Below are positions 53,007 through 61,954 of a stretch of 64,000 nt of DNA, piece by piece; position 1 is the first letter of the stretch, and the number at the start of each line of letters is the position of its first letter. Source of the stretch: Fen-1254 sp963778945 (lineage in GTDB: Bacteria; Bacteroidota; Ignavibacteria; UBA10030); NCBI GenBank assembly GCA_963778945.1, contig CAVZWL010000016.1, forward strand, positions 112,017-176,016, in the 5' to 3' direction. Below the pieces are notes generated by a model. It was not told the origin of the DNA. It saw only the letters and a list, made by a program, of their open reading frames with translations, and did not search any database. The position numbers were made by a program, and so were the translations under genes.

Positions 53007-53672
53007 TCATGACGCCTTTTTGAGTTTCATCATATTGTCGATGCGCATTTTATCCATCGCACGAATCATACCTACGACAACACCCACTATCTTGAAATTC
53101 TCATCATTCTTATCCACGATGATGGGTTTATATTTTTTATTCGCCGGAATAAGTGAGATCGTAGAGCCCTCCTTTTGAAGCCATTTTACTGTCGGTTCGC
53201 CTTCCACCAGTGCTACGACCATACGTCCGCTTTTTGCTTCGACATCCGGATCGACGAAAAGAAGATCGCCCGTGGCAATCTGGGCATCCTTCATGCTGTC
53301 ACCCCGGACATAAAGACCGAACACATTATTCGATGCGGATATATACCTGTGAATTTCAAAGGTGTCCACGATATTCTCCTGCGACATAAACGGATGTCCG
53401 GCCGGAACAAAACCATAAATAGGGATACCCTCCGGTTTTATATGAAGAAGTTCTATGCCGCGCGATATATTAGGAATGCATCGGAGGACCTGCTTTCGCT
53501 CAAGTGCGCGCAGATGATCCCGGACTGCATTGATGTTAATTTGCAGCGCCTGTCCGAGTTCAGAGAAGGTCGGGGGATAGGAATTGTTCTCTATAAATTC
53601 ACGAATGACATTCAGAACATTCTGCTGTATTTTTGTCAGTACCGCGTTCTTCTGATTTGCTTGATGTTCCAT
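53007..53672 (-). CDS. lexA: SOS repressor LexA
   Basis: From the ATG at 53672 the 221-residue protein has a winged helix (VLNVIREFIENNSYPPTFSELGQALQININAVRDHLRALERKQVL). The self-cleavage Ala-Gly bond lies in GFVPAGHPF, the catalytic Ser in YVRGDSMKDA and the catalytic Lys in VVALVEGEPTVKWL. RecA-activated self-cleavage would relieve SOS repression. The frame is open upstream into the DUF3795 gene, but that apparent fusion depends on a one-base shift. The spacing TGA-AA-ATG in the alternative frame shows two adjacent genes. The operon carries a perfect SOS-type box upstream. Confidence 0.93.
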   Translation of the reverse strand: MEHQANQKNAVLTKIQQNVLNVIREFIENNSYPPTFSELGQALQININAVRDHLRALERKQVLRCIPNISRGIELLHIKPEGIPIYGFVPAGHPFMSQENIVDTFEIHRYISASNNVFGLYVRGDSMKDAQIATGDLLFVDPDVEAKSGRMVVALVEGEPTVKWLQKEGSTISLIPANKKYKPIIVDKNDENFKIVGVVVGMIRAMDKMRIDNMMKLKKAS

Positions 53673-53674
53673 TT

Positions 53675-53972
53675 TCAATGAATTCCTTTCAGACGTGCTG
53701 CTCTTACACGAATCGATGCCAGATGCTCTTCCTGAGATCGTATTGGGATCTTTCAATTCGATGAATTTCCTGCACGGTAATTCCGCACACCCGCCGCAGT
53801 TTTTGTATCCTCTGTCGTTCACAGCACAGTTGTATAATGCGCAGATTTTATCCGGCAATGCTTCTTTGGCCCAGAAGGTCGATCCTTTGACGGAAAAACA
53901 TCCGCTGCATGTGTTCGGGTACCATGGGCACACGGAACAATCTAAGCCGCAAGCTGAAATAAGCGATTCCAT
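53675..53972 (-). CDS. DUF3795 cysteine-rich zinc protein, frameshifted near the end
   Basis: From the ATG at 53972 (AGAGGAGGA ribosome binding site) it reads MESLISACGLDCSVCPWYPNTCSGCFSVKG...DKICALYNCAVNDRGYKNCGGCAELPCRKFIELKDPN. This is the DUF3795 pattern with at least ten Cys that should bind zinc. A one-base change near 53735 gives the usual end TSQEEHLASIRVRAARLKGIH with a stop at 53675-53677, two bases before the lexA ATG. The function of the family is unknown. Co-transcription with lexA would place it under SOS control. Confidence 0.82.
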
Positions 53973-54010
53973 TTGTCCTCCTCTGAATATCAATATACTG
54001 TAATTATGAA

Positions 54011-54030
54011 TACTGTAATAATATACAGTA
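54011..54030 (-). promoter_or_regulatory. LexA/SOS box upstream of the DUF3795-lexA operon
   Basis: The sequence TACTGTAATAATATACAGTA is a palindrome of the CTGT-N8-ACAG type, the gammaproteobacterial LexA consensus. It lies about 38 bases before the DUF3795 start. A half-site (TACTGTAATTATG) precedes it at about 53997. It most likely mediates autoregulation. Confidence 0.75.
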
Positions 54031-54311
54031 TTTAGGAATTCCTGTCAAGTGTTTTTTTCCCATCTACGGCAAGAAGCATGTTGTTCCTTGACCAAGGAAG
54101 GAATCCGGCGGTACGATTTATTGTCCTGATTTAATACGTTGAGCAGTGACAAAATTCCTTTCTTTTTCTTAAAGCATCTCGTATATTCTCCCTCAACAAT
54201 CCCTGCGTATGAAGTTGTTGATTTGAATACATATGCCGGACGGGCAAACAATACGGTATTGCATTGTCACGATATGGTGTATTACCGCTTACAGCAGAGA
54301 GGAGCTTTTGT

Positions 54312-55310
54312 ATGAGCAAGCCGGTTGTTCCCATGGAATTGAGCGATATTTTTGAAAAAACATTTGTTCTCATCGGCAAAACTTTTTTCCGCAATCTCAT
54401 TATCGCGGTATTGTTCCTCGGACTTCCGCTCATCTTGATGGCAATTGCAGCCGATAACTTCTACTCTTCTCTAGCAGACATACAGGAAACGATTAGAAAC
54501 GCACAAACGGAATTGAGTTTTGACAATATTATGTCGCTGCTGGAAACTTTATCGTTCTTTGGCTTCGCCACGCTCATGCTCATGCTTGGATCGCTGCTCG
54601 CTGAAATTGCCATTAGTATTGTGGTCAGCGAAGAGCTGATGTCGTATACCATTTCTTTTACGGAAGCCATCGATCAGACATTCAGCGGCAAATGGCTGCA
54701 TGGTATCGGCCAGGGACTGCTTAAAATTGTCATCGCTGCCGGCGCTGTTCTTGTCGTCTGCATCGGCGCGGTTATTCTCGGTTTCGTTTCAAAAATGCTC
54801 ATGTCCCTGTTTATACTGATTTGCTGCATCGGACTTATACCATTTATGATTATTGTTTTTTTCAAATGGTACTTTTCGCTTACAGCCGTGGCAGTGGACG
54901 ATCTGACGGCCCTTGAATCGTTAAGAGAAAGCTGGAACCTGATTACAGGATATTGGTGGAGAACGTTTGGCATTTTGTTCTTATTTTCGCTGATTATGCA
55001 ATTGATCATTACTATCGTCTCTCTGCCGATTACATTCGGCAGTATGTGGGATATTTATAAAGAATATTTTACGATGCTGGGTAAAACCGGCGGCAAAGTG
55101 GATCCGATGACATTGAAGAACCTGGAAGCATCGCTTGGCCCCGGCGTCAGTATTGGCACCGGTGTGAGTTCTATTCTGACTCTGTTGATCGCTCCGGTTT
55201 ACACTGTGGTCATGTATTTTGACCTGCGGGCAAGGAACGAACCTCCGGTTCCGGCTTTTTTAGCGCCGGAGGAACAAAATCCATCACCGATGGATTTTGA
55301 CGGGATGTGA
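54312..55310 (+). CDS. polytopic membrane protein of unknown function
   Basis: GAGAGGAG before the ATG at 54312 fixes the start (MSKPVVPMELSDIFEKTFVLIGKTFFRNLIIAVLFLGLPLILM). About six hydrophobic segments follow in 332 residues. The pattern of an amphipathic helix (SDIFEKTFVLIGKTF) before the first span, and ALESLRESWNLITGYWWRTFGILFLFSLIMQLI, is like the YciC/DUF975-type membrane proteins often encoded with CAAX proteases. Its stop overlaps the start of the CPBP protease gene, so the two are coupled. Confidence 0.7.
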   Translation: MSKPVVPMELSDIFEKTFVLIGKTFFRNLIIAVLFLGLPLILMAIAADNFYSSLADIQETIRNAQTELSFDNIMSLLETLSFFGFATLMLMLGSLLAEIAISIVVSEELMSYTISFTEAIDQTFSGKWLHGIGQGLLKIVIAAGAVLVVCIGAVILGFVSKMLMSLFILICCIGLIPFMIIVFFKWYFSLTAVAVDDLTALESLRESWNLITGYWWRTFGILFLFSLIMQLIITIVSLPITFGSMWDIYKEYFTMLGKTGGKVDPMTLKNLEASLGPGVSIGTGVSSILTLLIAPVYTVVMYFDLRARNEPPVPAFLAPEEQNPSPMDFDGM

Positions 55311-56251
55311 CTGTGAACACGGGGGAAACACAAAATCCGCAGGAATTGCCCGCGCTTAACGGCTCGTGGGAGCGGGCGGGACGAAGCCCGGCAGCCGCGG
55401 CATTCCTCGGCTTTCTCATCGTCGGCGTTCTGTATTTTCATGCGCAGGCGATTCTCGGCGGAATTCTTTTTTTTATCGATGCTGCCGGAAATCATGCAGC
55501 CCGGCACGGGAAAACATTCATCGAACAATTGACACAAATGACGATGGCGATGAAAGGACCGATGCGCATCGCGGTTTTTGTTTCCCAATTCCTCTTCATG
55601 CTTCTGCCTACGTTATGGATTGTAAAACGCTGGCATTCGACGAATGCGGCGTCCTATCTTCGCTTCAACCGCATCCCTGTTTTCGAAATATTTCTCGCTG
55701 CCGCGATTACGATTTGTGTTCTTCCTTTGAACGAATACATAGGCGGGTTTTTTACAGAACAGCTCAAAATTCCGGATTTTTTATCGCGCATCAACGAGCA
55801 GTTGTTCACCTCCTACAGCAGCGAAGAATTGATCTGGCTTCTGGTTGTTGTCTGCCTGACACCGGCAATTTGCGAGGAAATACTTTTCCGCGGATATGTG
55901 CAGCGGACGCTGGAACGAACGTTCGGAAGTAAAAGCATTTTTATTACCGGCGTGATTTTTGGATTGTATCATATGCGTCCCATTAACCTGCCGTCGCTTG
56001 TGCTGCTGGGCGTGCTGTTCGGTTTTTTTTTCTACAGAAGCCGGAGCATTTTCCCCGGCATGGCGGCGCATTTTGTCAATAATCTGGCTGCCATACTTAC
56101 ACTCTACAAGACACCCGACGACCATCCGGCGCTGGATATCTTTACATACCAGACGACATTTTTCGGAGTGATTGCTGCATTGTGCATTGCCGGGATATTG
56201 CTGATGGTATATTATTTTTATACGAAAAGAGATATGGTTGGTGAATGGTAG
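55307..56251 (+). CDS. CPBP-family intramembrane metalloprotease (CAAX protease-like)
   Basis: The 314-residue membrane protein has the motifs of the CPBP/Abi family: motif 1 CEEILFRGYVQ (EExxxR), motif 2 GVIFGLYHMRPINLPSLVLLG and motif 3 GMAAHFVNNLAAI, with about eight transmembrane spans. These glutamate/histidine-dependent proteases process membrane proteins or peptides; some confer bacteriocin self-immunity. The start is a GTG that overlaps the stop of the preceding gene. Confidence 0.9.
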   Translation: MTVNTGETQNPQELPALNGSWERAGRSPAAAAFLGFLIVGVLYFHAQAILGGILFFIDAAGNHAARHGKTFIEQLTQMTMAMKGPMRIAVFVSQFLFMLLPTLWIVKRWHSTNAASYLRFNRIPVFEIFLAAAITICVLPLNEYIGGFFTEQLKIPDFLSRINEQLFTSYSSEELIWLLVVVCLTPAICEEILFRGYVQRTLERTFGSKSIFITGVIFGLYHMRPINLPSLVLLGVLFGFFFYRSRSIFPGMAAHFVNNLAAILTLYKTPDDHPALDIFTYQTTFFGVIAALCIAGILLMVYYFYTKRDMVGEW

Positions 56252-56312
56252 CCGGAGGCCACATAATGTCATTACGCGCAGCGTAATTCAAATTAGGAGT
56301 AGGTAGATAAAC

Positions 56313-56399
56313 TGTGAATGGTGAATAGTGAATAGTAAATGGTGAATGGTAAATGGTAAATGGTTAATGGTAAATGGTTAATGGTAAATGGTAAATGGA
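56313..56399. repeat. heptanucleotide tandem repeat
   Basis: About twelve copies of a 7-base unit (TGGTAAA with variants TGGTGAA, TAGTGAA and TGGTTAA) fill the gap between the convergent CPBP protease and dsbD genes, stopping 5 bases before the dsbD stop codon. Confidence 0.85.
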
Positions 56400-56404
56400 A
56401 TAGA

Positions 56405-58198
56405 TTACTCCGCTTGTTTTAAAATCTCCAGAAACCGGTCGGGTCCGACGAAGCCGGTCAGACGTTCTATTTCTGCGCCGTGTGCATTGATAACGAGAAC
56501 GGTCGGCATGCCGACAATTTTAAACTTGTTCCTCAGCCGTTCCGTCGATGGCGAAGCCGTTTGCGTCATGTCCACCTTATAGCATGAAAAGCGAGCCAGT
56601 TCCCGCATTACCCGCGGGTCCGGATAAGTCTGTGCATCGAGTTCCTTGCACGGTATGCACCAATCCGCATAGAAATCCACAACCATCCGTTCGTTTTTAC
56701 CGATAGACGATTCATATGCCGCTTCGCTGAAACTCCGCCATTCCGGCGAAACAGTTTTTTGCGGAATCAATGCATAGACAGAAACGACGATTACCATCAC
56801 GGAGAATGCGATTTTAAATATTCTAAAACCTTTGACCCCCGCAGCAGTCGAGTCGAAGAACAGCAGGATAAACGCAGCCAGAATGCCGAAGGACGGAAGC
56901 GCATAATGCGCAGCCCCTGCCTGTAGAAGCGGATCGATAAAATAAATTGCCATGCCCACCAATAAAAATCCGAAAATATGCTTTACTCCGACCATCCAGT
57001 CCCCCGCGCGCGGAAGCCGCTTGATCTTTCCGGAAAAAAGTGCAAGAATCAGATATGGAAATCCAAGTCCGACAGCAAGCACAAAGAACATCATAAATCC
57101 GTAGAGCGGATCCCCTTTGGCCGCAACATACGTCACCAGCCCGAGCACGAATGGTCCGATGCAGGGCGCCGCAACAATTCCCATGGTCAGTCCCATAAAA
57201 AATGCACCGAAGACACCGCTTTTTGCACCGCCGGCTTTTGCAGCCCATGAATTCGGAAGTTTGAATTCATACACGCCGAATTGACTCAAAGCAAGAACGA
57301 CAAACAAAAGAGCTATACAGATTAAAACCGACGGCTGCTGCAGCAGCGCACCGAATACTGCACCGCTGAGTGCAGTGACGACACCTATGATTGAATAAGT
57401 CAGCGCCATGCCGAGAACATACAATATTCCGAGAAGAAACAAACGGCTTGTTTTTCCTTCCGCCTGTCCGCCGAAATAGCCGACGGTGATCGGAATAAGC
57501 GGATAGACACACGGCGTCAGGTTCAACGCAAGTCCGCCGATAAAGACAAAGATCAGACTCAGTATCAATCCGCTTCTTTCCAATGTAGAAGCGATCGATG
57601 TATTTTCCCTTGAAACTTGATCTGATTTTTTTTCTGCAGAAACGGGCTGCGCTTCTTGAGATTGCAATACCTGCTGCTCTGGGGTCACATTCGGCGGCGG
57701 AGATGCCGGCCCGGATGTGTTATCTTTCACCTCAAGAGTGAGATCGATCTTTTCACTTGCCGGGGCCATACACATCCTGTCGTTGCACCCCTGGTAACTG
57801 AATTGGAGGGGAATGGTATATGTGCCTCCGGCTGTCGTTTTTTTGACTGCAATTGTCAGATGCACATCGATTTCGCCTTCAAAAACAGATACCGGTTTTT
57901 CGGAAACGCCGAGTTTTTTTTCTTTTGGTACAGGGAAAGCGATGTCCGTCAGCGGAAATGAAGGATTGCCGGAAGTCAGAACGGCCGGAATAAGAAATTC
58001 GTCGTTCGGTTTATTCGAGTTGATATGCCAACCGCGCCCAATCCGCGCATGGAGAACGACGGTAAAATTCGTTCCAGCGCCTGCCGTCCACTTTTGTTTG
58101 TCCAGACTTAAAGAAACCAGACGGGACTGGTCTTGCGCAAACGCGCCGGATATATAAATAATGCAGAAGAAAACGGCTGACTGAAGAAATTTATTCAT
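56405..58198 (-). CDS. dsbD: thiol:disulfide interchange protein DsbD
   Basis: The 597-residue protein has a signal peptide and an N-terminal DsbD-alpha immunoglobulin-like domain with the cysteine pair CNDRMC. The eight-span membrane domain has the redox cysteines in NLTPCVYPLIPITVGYFGG and AAPCIGPFVLGLVTYV. A C-terminal thioredoxin domain has the active site ADWCIPCKELD. It carries electrons from cytoplasmic thioredoxin to periplasmic thiol proteins. All three redox modules are intact. It heads toward the tandem repeat at its 3' end. Confidence 0.95.
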   Translation of the reverse strand: MNKFLQSAVFFCIIYISGAFAQDQSRLVSLSLDKQKWTAGAGTNFTVVLHARIGRGWHINSNKPNDEFLIPAVLTSGNPSFPLTDIAFPVPKEKKLGVSEKPVSVFEGEIDVHLTIAVKKTTAGGTYTIPLQFSYQGCNDRMCMAPASEKIDLTLEVKDNTSGPASPPPNVTPEQQVLQSQEAQPVSAEKKSDQVSRENTSIASTLERSGLILSLIFVFIGGLALNLTPCVYPLIPITVGYFGGQAEGKTSRLFLLGILYVLGMALTYSIIGVVTALSGAVFGALLQQPSVLICIALLFVVLALSQFGVYEFKLPNSWAAKAGGAKSGVFGAFFMGLTMGIVAAPCIGPFVLGLVTYVAAKGDPLYGFMMFFVLAVGLGFPYLILALFSGKIKRLPRAGDWMVGVKHIFGFLLVGMAIYFIDPLLQAGAAHYALPSFGILAAFILLFFDSTAAGVKGFRIFKIAFSVMVIVVSVYALIPQKTVSPEWRSFSEAAYESSIGKNERMVVDFYADWCIPCKELDAQTYPDPRVMRELARFSCYKVDMTQTASPSTERLRNKFKIVGMPTVLVINAHGAEIERLTGFVGPDRFLEILKQAE

Positions 58199-58324
58199 CC
58201 TGACTCCGCCATTTTATGAATTCGACTTTTGTCTAAAATACCATATCATTTTATGACGAACAAGCAGATAAATTGAAATTCAGGAAAAGACCGGACTTTT
58301 CGACCGGGCCGTTTTTCGGGATTG

Positions 58325-58732
58325 TCAGGCAGTCCGCAGATACTGTTCCGCAATTTTTTTCGCTCTTGTAAACCCGGGATGGACAGCGACCGGCTGTTCC
58401 TCCTCGTCCAGTAAAATAACGGTCGGTACGGTCATCACGCGGTATAATTTTGCCGCTTTTGGATCTTCCAGCGCATTGATTTTCCGGATATCAAACTGTT
58501 TTCCGGAGAGATGCAGAATTTTTTGCGCGGCGGAAATTTCCCGTTCCTGCGGTTTGCATTGGCTGCACCGGTCCGACCAAAAATACAGAAGGATCGGCCG
58601 GGAATGATGAACGGAAGTCCGGTGAACACGGAATGTTCTGCGCATGCGCCATGCTAAAAAAGCAACAATAATTTTCGCTGCTGCCAGCATTACAGTTATT
58701 AAAAAAAACGATAGAACGAGCCTTTCGATCAT
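58325..58732 (-). CDS. membrane-anchored thioredoxin-like protein
   Basis: From the ATG at 58732 (MIERLVLSFFLITVMLAAAKIIVAFLAW) the 135-residue protein has one N-terminal transmembrane helix. A thioredoxin fold follows with active site SDRCSQCKP, the cis-proline loop VMTVPTVILLDEEEQPV and FTRAKKIAEQYL. Its start overlaps the DUF4395 stop (ATGA). The pairing with DUF4395 is frequent and suggests delivery of electrons to an envelope target. Confidence 0.88.
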   Translation of the reverse strand: MIERLVLSFFLITVMLAAAKIIVAFLAWRMRRTFRVHRTSVHHSRPILLYFWSDRCSQCKPQEREISAAQKILHLSGKQFDIRKINALEDPKAAKLYRVMTVPTVILLDEEEQPVAVHPGFTRAKKIAEQYLRTA

Positions 58733-59199
58733 GATGATATTCCCGCACGGCCGGATTGAGGCGAACGAAATCCGGGAACATTTAATCGAGCAAGTTGAAA
58801 GTACACAAAGCAGCCCGCGCAAAAACCGAAACCGACATTCACCGCTGCCAGAAGTATGACGATCCATGCCAAGACCCATCCGGAGGTTGCCGATCCGAGA
58901 TACAACAAAGCTGTCCCGGCTGCAAGAACGATTCCTCCAAAGAGCTGCGCAAAATTGTGCGGAGCGGACGATTCTTTGGAAATTTCCGGTTTCAAAATGT
59001 ACAGCGGAACGGCGGCTCGCCGGTATATCAATTTAAAGAGAGCTGCCTGCGGAAGAATGCTGCCAAGAATCATGACTGCGGCAACGAACGCAGGCAGAAA
59101 TTGTGCGTTCAGAATAAAACCGAGGAGCGTCAAAGTTATGATAGAAAGTTGATTAAATTTTAATGCGTTGAGGTCGATTATATTTGAGGATGTACTCAT
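58729..59199 (-). CDS. DUF4395 membrane protein
   Basis: The 156-residue protein has about four hydrophobic segments and the DUF4395 hallmark GFGFCAGCFVYFQLARLNVPGF, in which a CxxC-type pair (CAGC) sits in the last membrane segment. The start LNALKFNQLSIITLTLLGFILN also fits. It is translationally coupled to a thioredoxin-like protein and probably works with it in thiol redox or sulfur transfer. Confidence 0.88.
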   Translation of the reverse strand: MSTSSNIIDLNALKFNQLSIITLTLLGFILNAQFLPAFVAAVMILGSILPQAALFKLIYRRAAVPLYILKPEISKESSAPHNFAQLFGGIVLAAGTALLYLGSATSGWVLAWIVILLAAVNVGFGFCAGCFVYFQLARLNVPGFRSPQSGRAGISS

Positions 59200-59234
59200 A
59201 GATTTTCCTTTTTCAACAATACAACATCCCGGCG

Positions 59235-59263
59235 GCCGGCAGTTTGGCAGGCAAGCTGCCGGC
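59235..59263 (-). terminator. GC-rich stem-loop after cysK
   Basis: GCCGGCAG (59235-59242) pairs perfectly with CTGCCGGC (59256-59263). It lies between the cysK stop and the DUF4395 start on the minus strand. The T run is weak, so termination may be partial. Confidence 0.45.
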
Positions 59264-59286
59264 TCCGGAGAATGGACTAACTTTTC

Positions 59287-60204
59287 TTATGCCGGGAAAA
59301 GTCCGTCGACGGAAAGATACCTCTCGCCGGTATCGTAATTGAATGTCAGAATTCTGCCGCCCGGGCGAAGATCGGGAAGTTTCCTGGCGACTGCCGCCAA
59401 AGCTGCACCGGTTGAAACTCCGACAAGAATTCCTTCTTCCCGCGCCGCTCGCTGTGCGTATTCATACGCTTCTTCTTTTGTAACCTGAAGAACGCCGTCG
59501 ATTGCATCGACATGAAGATTTTTCGGTATAAAACCGGCGCCGATACCCTGAATCGGATGCGGTCCGGGTTTTCCTCCGCTGATAACGGGCGAGAGCGCGG
59601 GTTCAACGGCAAAAACTTTAAGGTTCTTCCATATTTTTTTCAGCTCTTCTGCTACGGCTGTAATGTGACCGCCGGTTCCGACGCCGGTTATGATGAAATC
59701 AAAACCCTGCGGAAAATCATCAAGAATTTCTTTTGCTGTTGTTTTTTTATGTATTGCGATGTTTGATTCGTTTTCAAATTGCTGCGGAATCCAGGCATGA
59801 GGCGTCGAGGCGGCTAATTCGTTCGCACGCGCGATAGCGCCCGGCATTCCTTTTTCGCGCGGCGTCAGTTCAAGTTCAGCGCCGTATGCTTTTATCAAAC
59901 GGCGGCGTTCGACGGAAAATTGTTCGGGAAGCACGATGATGATCCGGTACCCTTTGACTGCCGCAACAAACGCCAGACCTACTCCCGTATTACCGGATGT
60001 CGGCTCGATGATGACGGAATCTTTATTCAGAATTCCGCGCCGTTCCGCATCTTCTATCATTGCCAGCGCAATACGATCCTTAATACTTCCGCCCGGATTC
60101 GCTCGCTCGAGTTTTATCCATACTTCTTTGTCTCCAAAGAGCCGGTTAATACGCACATGCGGCGTACGGCCGATTGTTTCCAGTATATTTTTTGCTAATG
60201 CCAT
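59287..60204 (-). CDS. cysK: cysteine synthase A (O-acetylserine sulfhydrylase)
   Basis: From the ATG at 60204 (AAAGGAG upstream) the 305-residue protein reads MALAKNILETIGRTPHVRINRLF. The PLP lysine is in NPGGSIKDRIA (Lys42), the substrate loop is PTSGNTGVGLAFVAA, and the phosphate-binding glycine loop is TGVGTGGHITAVAEELK. It makes cysteine from O-acetylserine and sulfide in the cytoplasm. It follows metY on the same strand with a 245-base repeat-containing gap, so both belong to sulfur assimilation. Confidence 0.95.
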   Translation of the reverse strand: MALAKNILETIGRTPHVRINRLFGDKEVWIKLERANPGGSIKDRIALAMIEDAERRGILNKDSVIIEPTSGNTGVGLAFVAAVKGYRIIIVLPEQFSVERRRLIKAYGAELELTPREKGMPGAIARANELAASTPHAWIPQQFENESNIAIHKKTTAKEILDDFPQGFDFIITGVGTGGHITAVAEELKKIWKNLKVFAVEPALSPVISGGKPGPHPIQGIGAGFIPKNLHVDAIDGVLQVTKEEAYEYAQRAAREEGILVGVSTGAALAAVARKLPDLRPGGRILTFNYDTGERYLSVDGLFPA

Positions 60205-60448
60205 TGTATGCTCCTTTATTATTTTATTGTTTTCAGGTGAATATTCAGCATGAGTTTTATCTTTGTAAATTAAATTACTGCAACGGACTTCTGCAGCCGA
60301 CACCGGCCTGCCCGACTGATCACTCAGTCATTCAGGCGGGTGATGTCGGAATATCCCGCGACCAGCTTCTGTAGACGACACTGGTAGTGTCGGAATATCC
60401 CGCGACCAGCGGTCGCGGCTACAGTGATGCCTTCGCAAGGTGGGGGAA
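60205..60448. repeat. intergenic repeats between metY and cysK
   Basis: A 23-base direct repeat (TGTCGGAATATCCCGCGACC plus AGC) occurs at 60344-60366 and 60388-60410. It is embedded in GC-rich palindromic units ending GGTCGCGGCTACAG. Similar CGCGGCTAC units occur near 27140 and 34560. No gene is supported. Confidence 0.65.
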
Positions 60449-61762
60449 TCAGGATTTCGTTGCTTCGGCGATGGCTTGTTCAAAATCGGCCAGTATATCG
60501 TCGATATGTTCGATTCCGACAGATACGCGGACCAGTTCCGGCACGACTCCTGATGAACGCTGTTCCGCATCGGACAATTGCTGGTGTGTGGTCGATGCAG
60601 GGTGAATAACCAGCGTCTTAGCATCTCCGACGTTTGCCAGTAAACTGGCAAGTTTGGTGCTTTCAACAAACTTCTTGCCGGCCGCTACACCGCCTTTGAT
60701 GCCGAAGGATAGCACTCCGCCGAATTGTCCCTGGCGCAGATATTTTTTTGCACTCGCATGATACGGGTGGCTCTCCAGACCAGGATACCAGACCCACTCA
60801 ACCTGTTTATGTTTGCTTAAATATTTTGCAAGCTTTAAAGCATTCTCATTATGACGTTCCGCCCGGAGCGAAAGCGTTTCGAGTCCCTGCAGAAAAAGAA
60901 ACGCATTGAACGGACTGAGCGCTGCACCGAGATCGCGGAGCTGTTCCACACGCGCACGTATAATAAAGGCGATATTGCCGAACTGGCTCTTGGATCCGAA
61001 GACGTCCCAGAAATTGAGATTGTGATAGCCGGGACTCGGTTCCGTGAAAATGGGGAAATTGCCATTGCCCCAATCGAATTTTCCGGAATCGACAATAACG
61101 CCGCCGATGGAGGTCCCGTGCCCGCCGATCCATTTTGTCGCCGAATGGACGACGATATCCGCACCATGCGCGATCGGATTGAACAGATATCCTCCCTGTC
61201 CGAATGTATTGTCGACTACAAATGGAATTCCATGCGCATGAGCCGCCTTTGCAATTGCCTCAAAATCCGGAATGTTAAGACGGGGATTCCCGATGGTCTC
61301 CACATAAACCGCTTTCGTTTTGCTGTCGATGAGTTTTTCCAGTTCTTTCGGATCATCGCCTTCTGCAAATTTGACGTTGATTCCGAGGCGCGGAAATGTC
61401 ACTTTGAATTGGTTATAGGTTCCGCCGTACAGCAAACTGGATGAAACGATATTTTCTCCTGCCTGTGCAATAGTCGTTAGAGCCAGGAATTGAGCGGCCT
61501 GACCGGATGATGTCGCCAACGCGCCGACGCCTCCCTCGAGCGCCGCAATGCGTTCTTCGAATACGGCGACGGTCGGATTCATGATGCGGCTGTAAATATT
61601 GCCGAATTCCTGCAGTCCGAACAATCGTCCGGCATGGCCGGCATCATTAAAAACGTATGACGTCGTTTGATAGATAGGCACGGCCCGAGCATTTGTCGTC
61701 TTATCGACAACCTGCCCGGCATGCAGTTGGAGTGTTTCGAATTGATATGTCTGTTTGCTCAT
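60449..61762 (-). CDS. metY: O-acetylhomoserine sulfhydrylase (MetY)
   Basis: The 437-residue protein has the length and motifs of MetY: MSKQTYQFETLQLHAGQ, IYQTTSYVFNDAGHAGRLFGLQEFGNIYSRIMNPTVAVFEERIAALEGG, NTFGQGGYLFNPIAHGADIVVHSATKWIGGHG with the PLP lysine, and LVIHPASTTHQQLSDAEQRSSGV. It makes homocysteine from O-acetylhomoserine and sulfide. A GGGTAAACC region precedes the ATG. An unusually long leader with a terminator lies upstream, pointing to control by sulfur amino acids. Confidence 0.96.
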   Translation of the reverse strand: MSKQTYQFETLQLHAGQVVDKTTNARAVPIYQTTSYVFNDAGHAGRLFGLQEFGNIYSRIMNPTVAVFEERIAALEGGVGALATSSGQAAQFLALTTIAQAGENIVSSSLLYGGTYNQFKVTFPRLGINVKFAEGDDPKELEKLIDSKTKAVYVETIGNPRLNIPDFEAIAKAAHAHGIPFVVDNTFGQGGYLFNPIAHGADIVVHSATKWIGGHGTSIGGVIVDSGKFDWGNGNFPIFTEPSPGYHNLNFWDVFGSKSQFGNIAFIIRARVEQLRDLGAALSPFNAFLFLQGLETLSLRAERHNENALKLAKYLSKHKQVEWVWYPGLESHPYHASAKKYLRQGQFGGVLSFGIKGGVAAGKKFVESTKLASLLANVGDAKTLVIHPASTTHQQLSDAEQRSSGVVPELVRVSVGIEHIDDILADFEQAIAEATKS

Positions 61763-61903
61763 TGGTTTACCCTTTATTGGTTAATGTGATTTATTTAAAA
61801 AATGTAAAATCTCTTCCGGTTAAGCAGGAACGTTGTAAGGTTTCTTTCATTCCTTCTTTTCCTGATTCTTCCTTATTCTTATTTAAGTCATGCATGAAAA
61901 CAA

Positions 61904-61940
61904 AAAAGCCTCTTCCGGGAATTTCCCGGAAGAGGCTTTT
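61904..61940 (-). terminator. perfect intrinsic terminator in the metY leader
   Basis: GCCTCTTCCGGGAA and TTCCCGGAAGAGGC (61908-61936) form a 14-bp perfect stem. On the minus strand the stem is followed by TTTTTTGTTTT. It lies about 140 bases before the metY ATG and downstream of the structured leader, so it could act as an attenuator. Confidence 0.85.
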
Positions 61941-61954
61941 CAAAATTTCCTCAT

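Noticed and set aside
53007..53993. Apparent DUF3795-LexA fusion protein
   Set aside because: The alternative frame gives a normal DUF3795 C-terminus with a stop two bases before an ATG that starts a normal LexA. A one-base indel explains the fusion.
60851..61444. Plus-strand frame of 197 codons opposite metY
   Set aside because: It is antisense to metY, has no recognisable domain, and follows the codon phase of the real gene.
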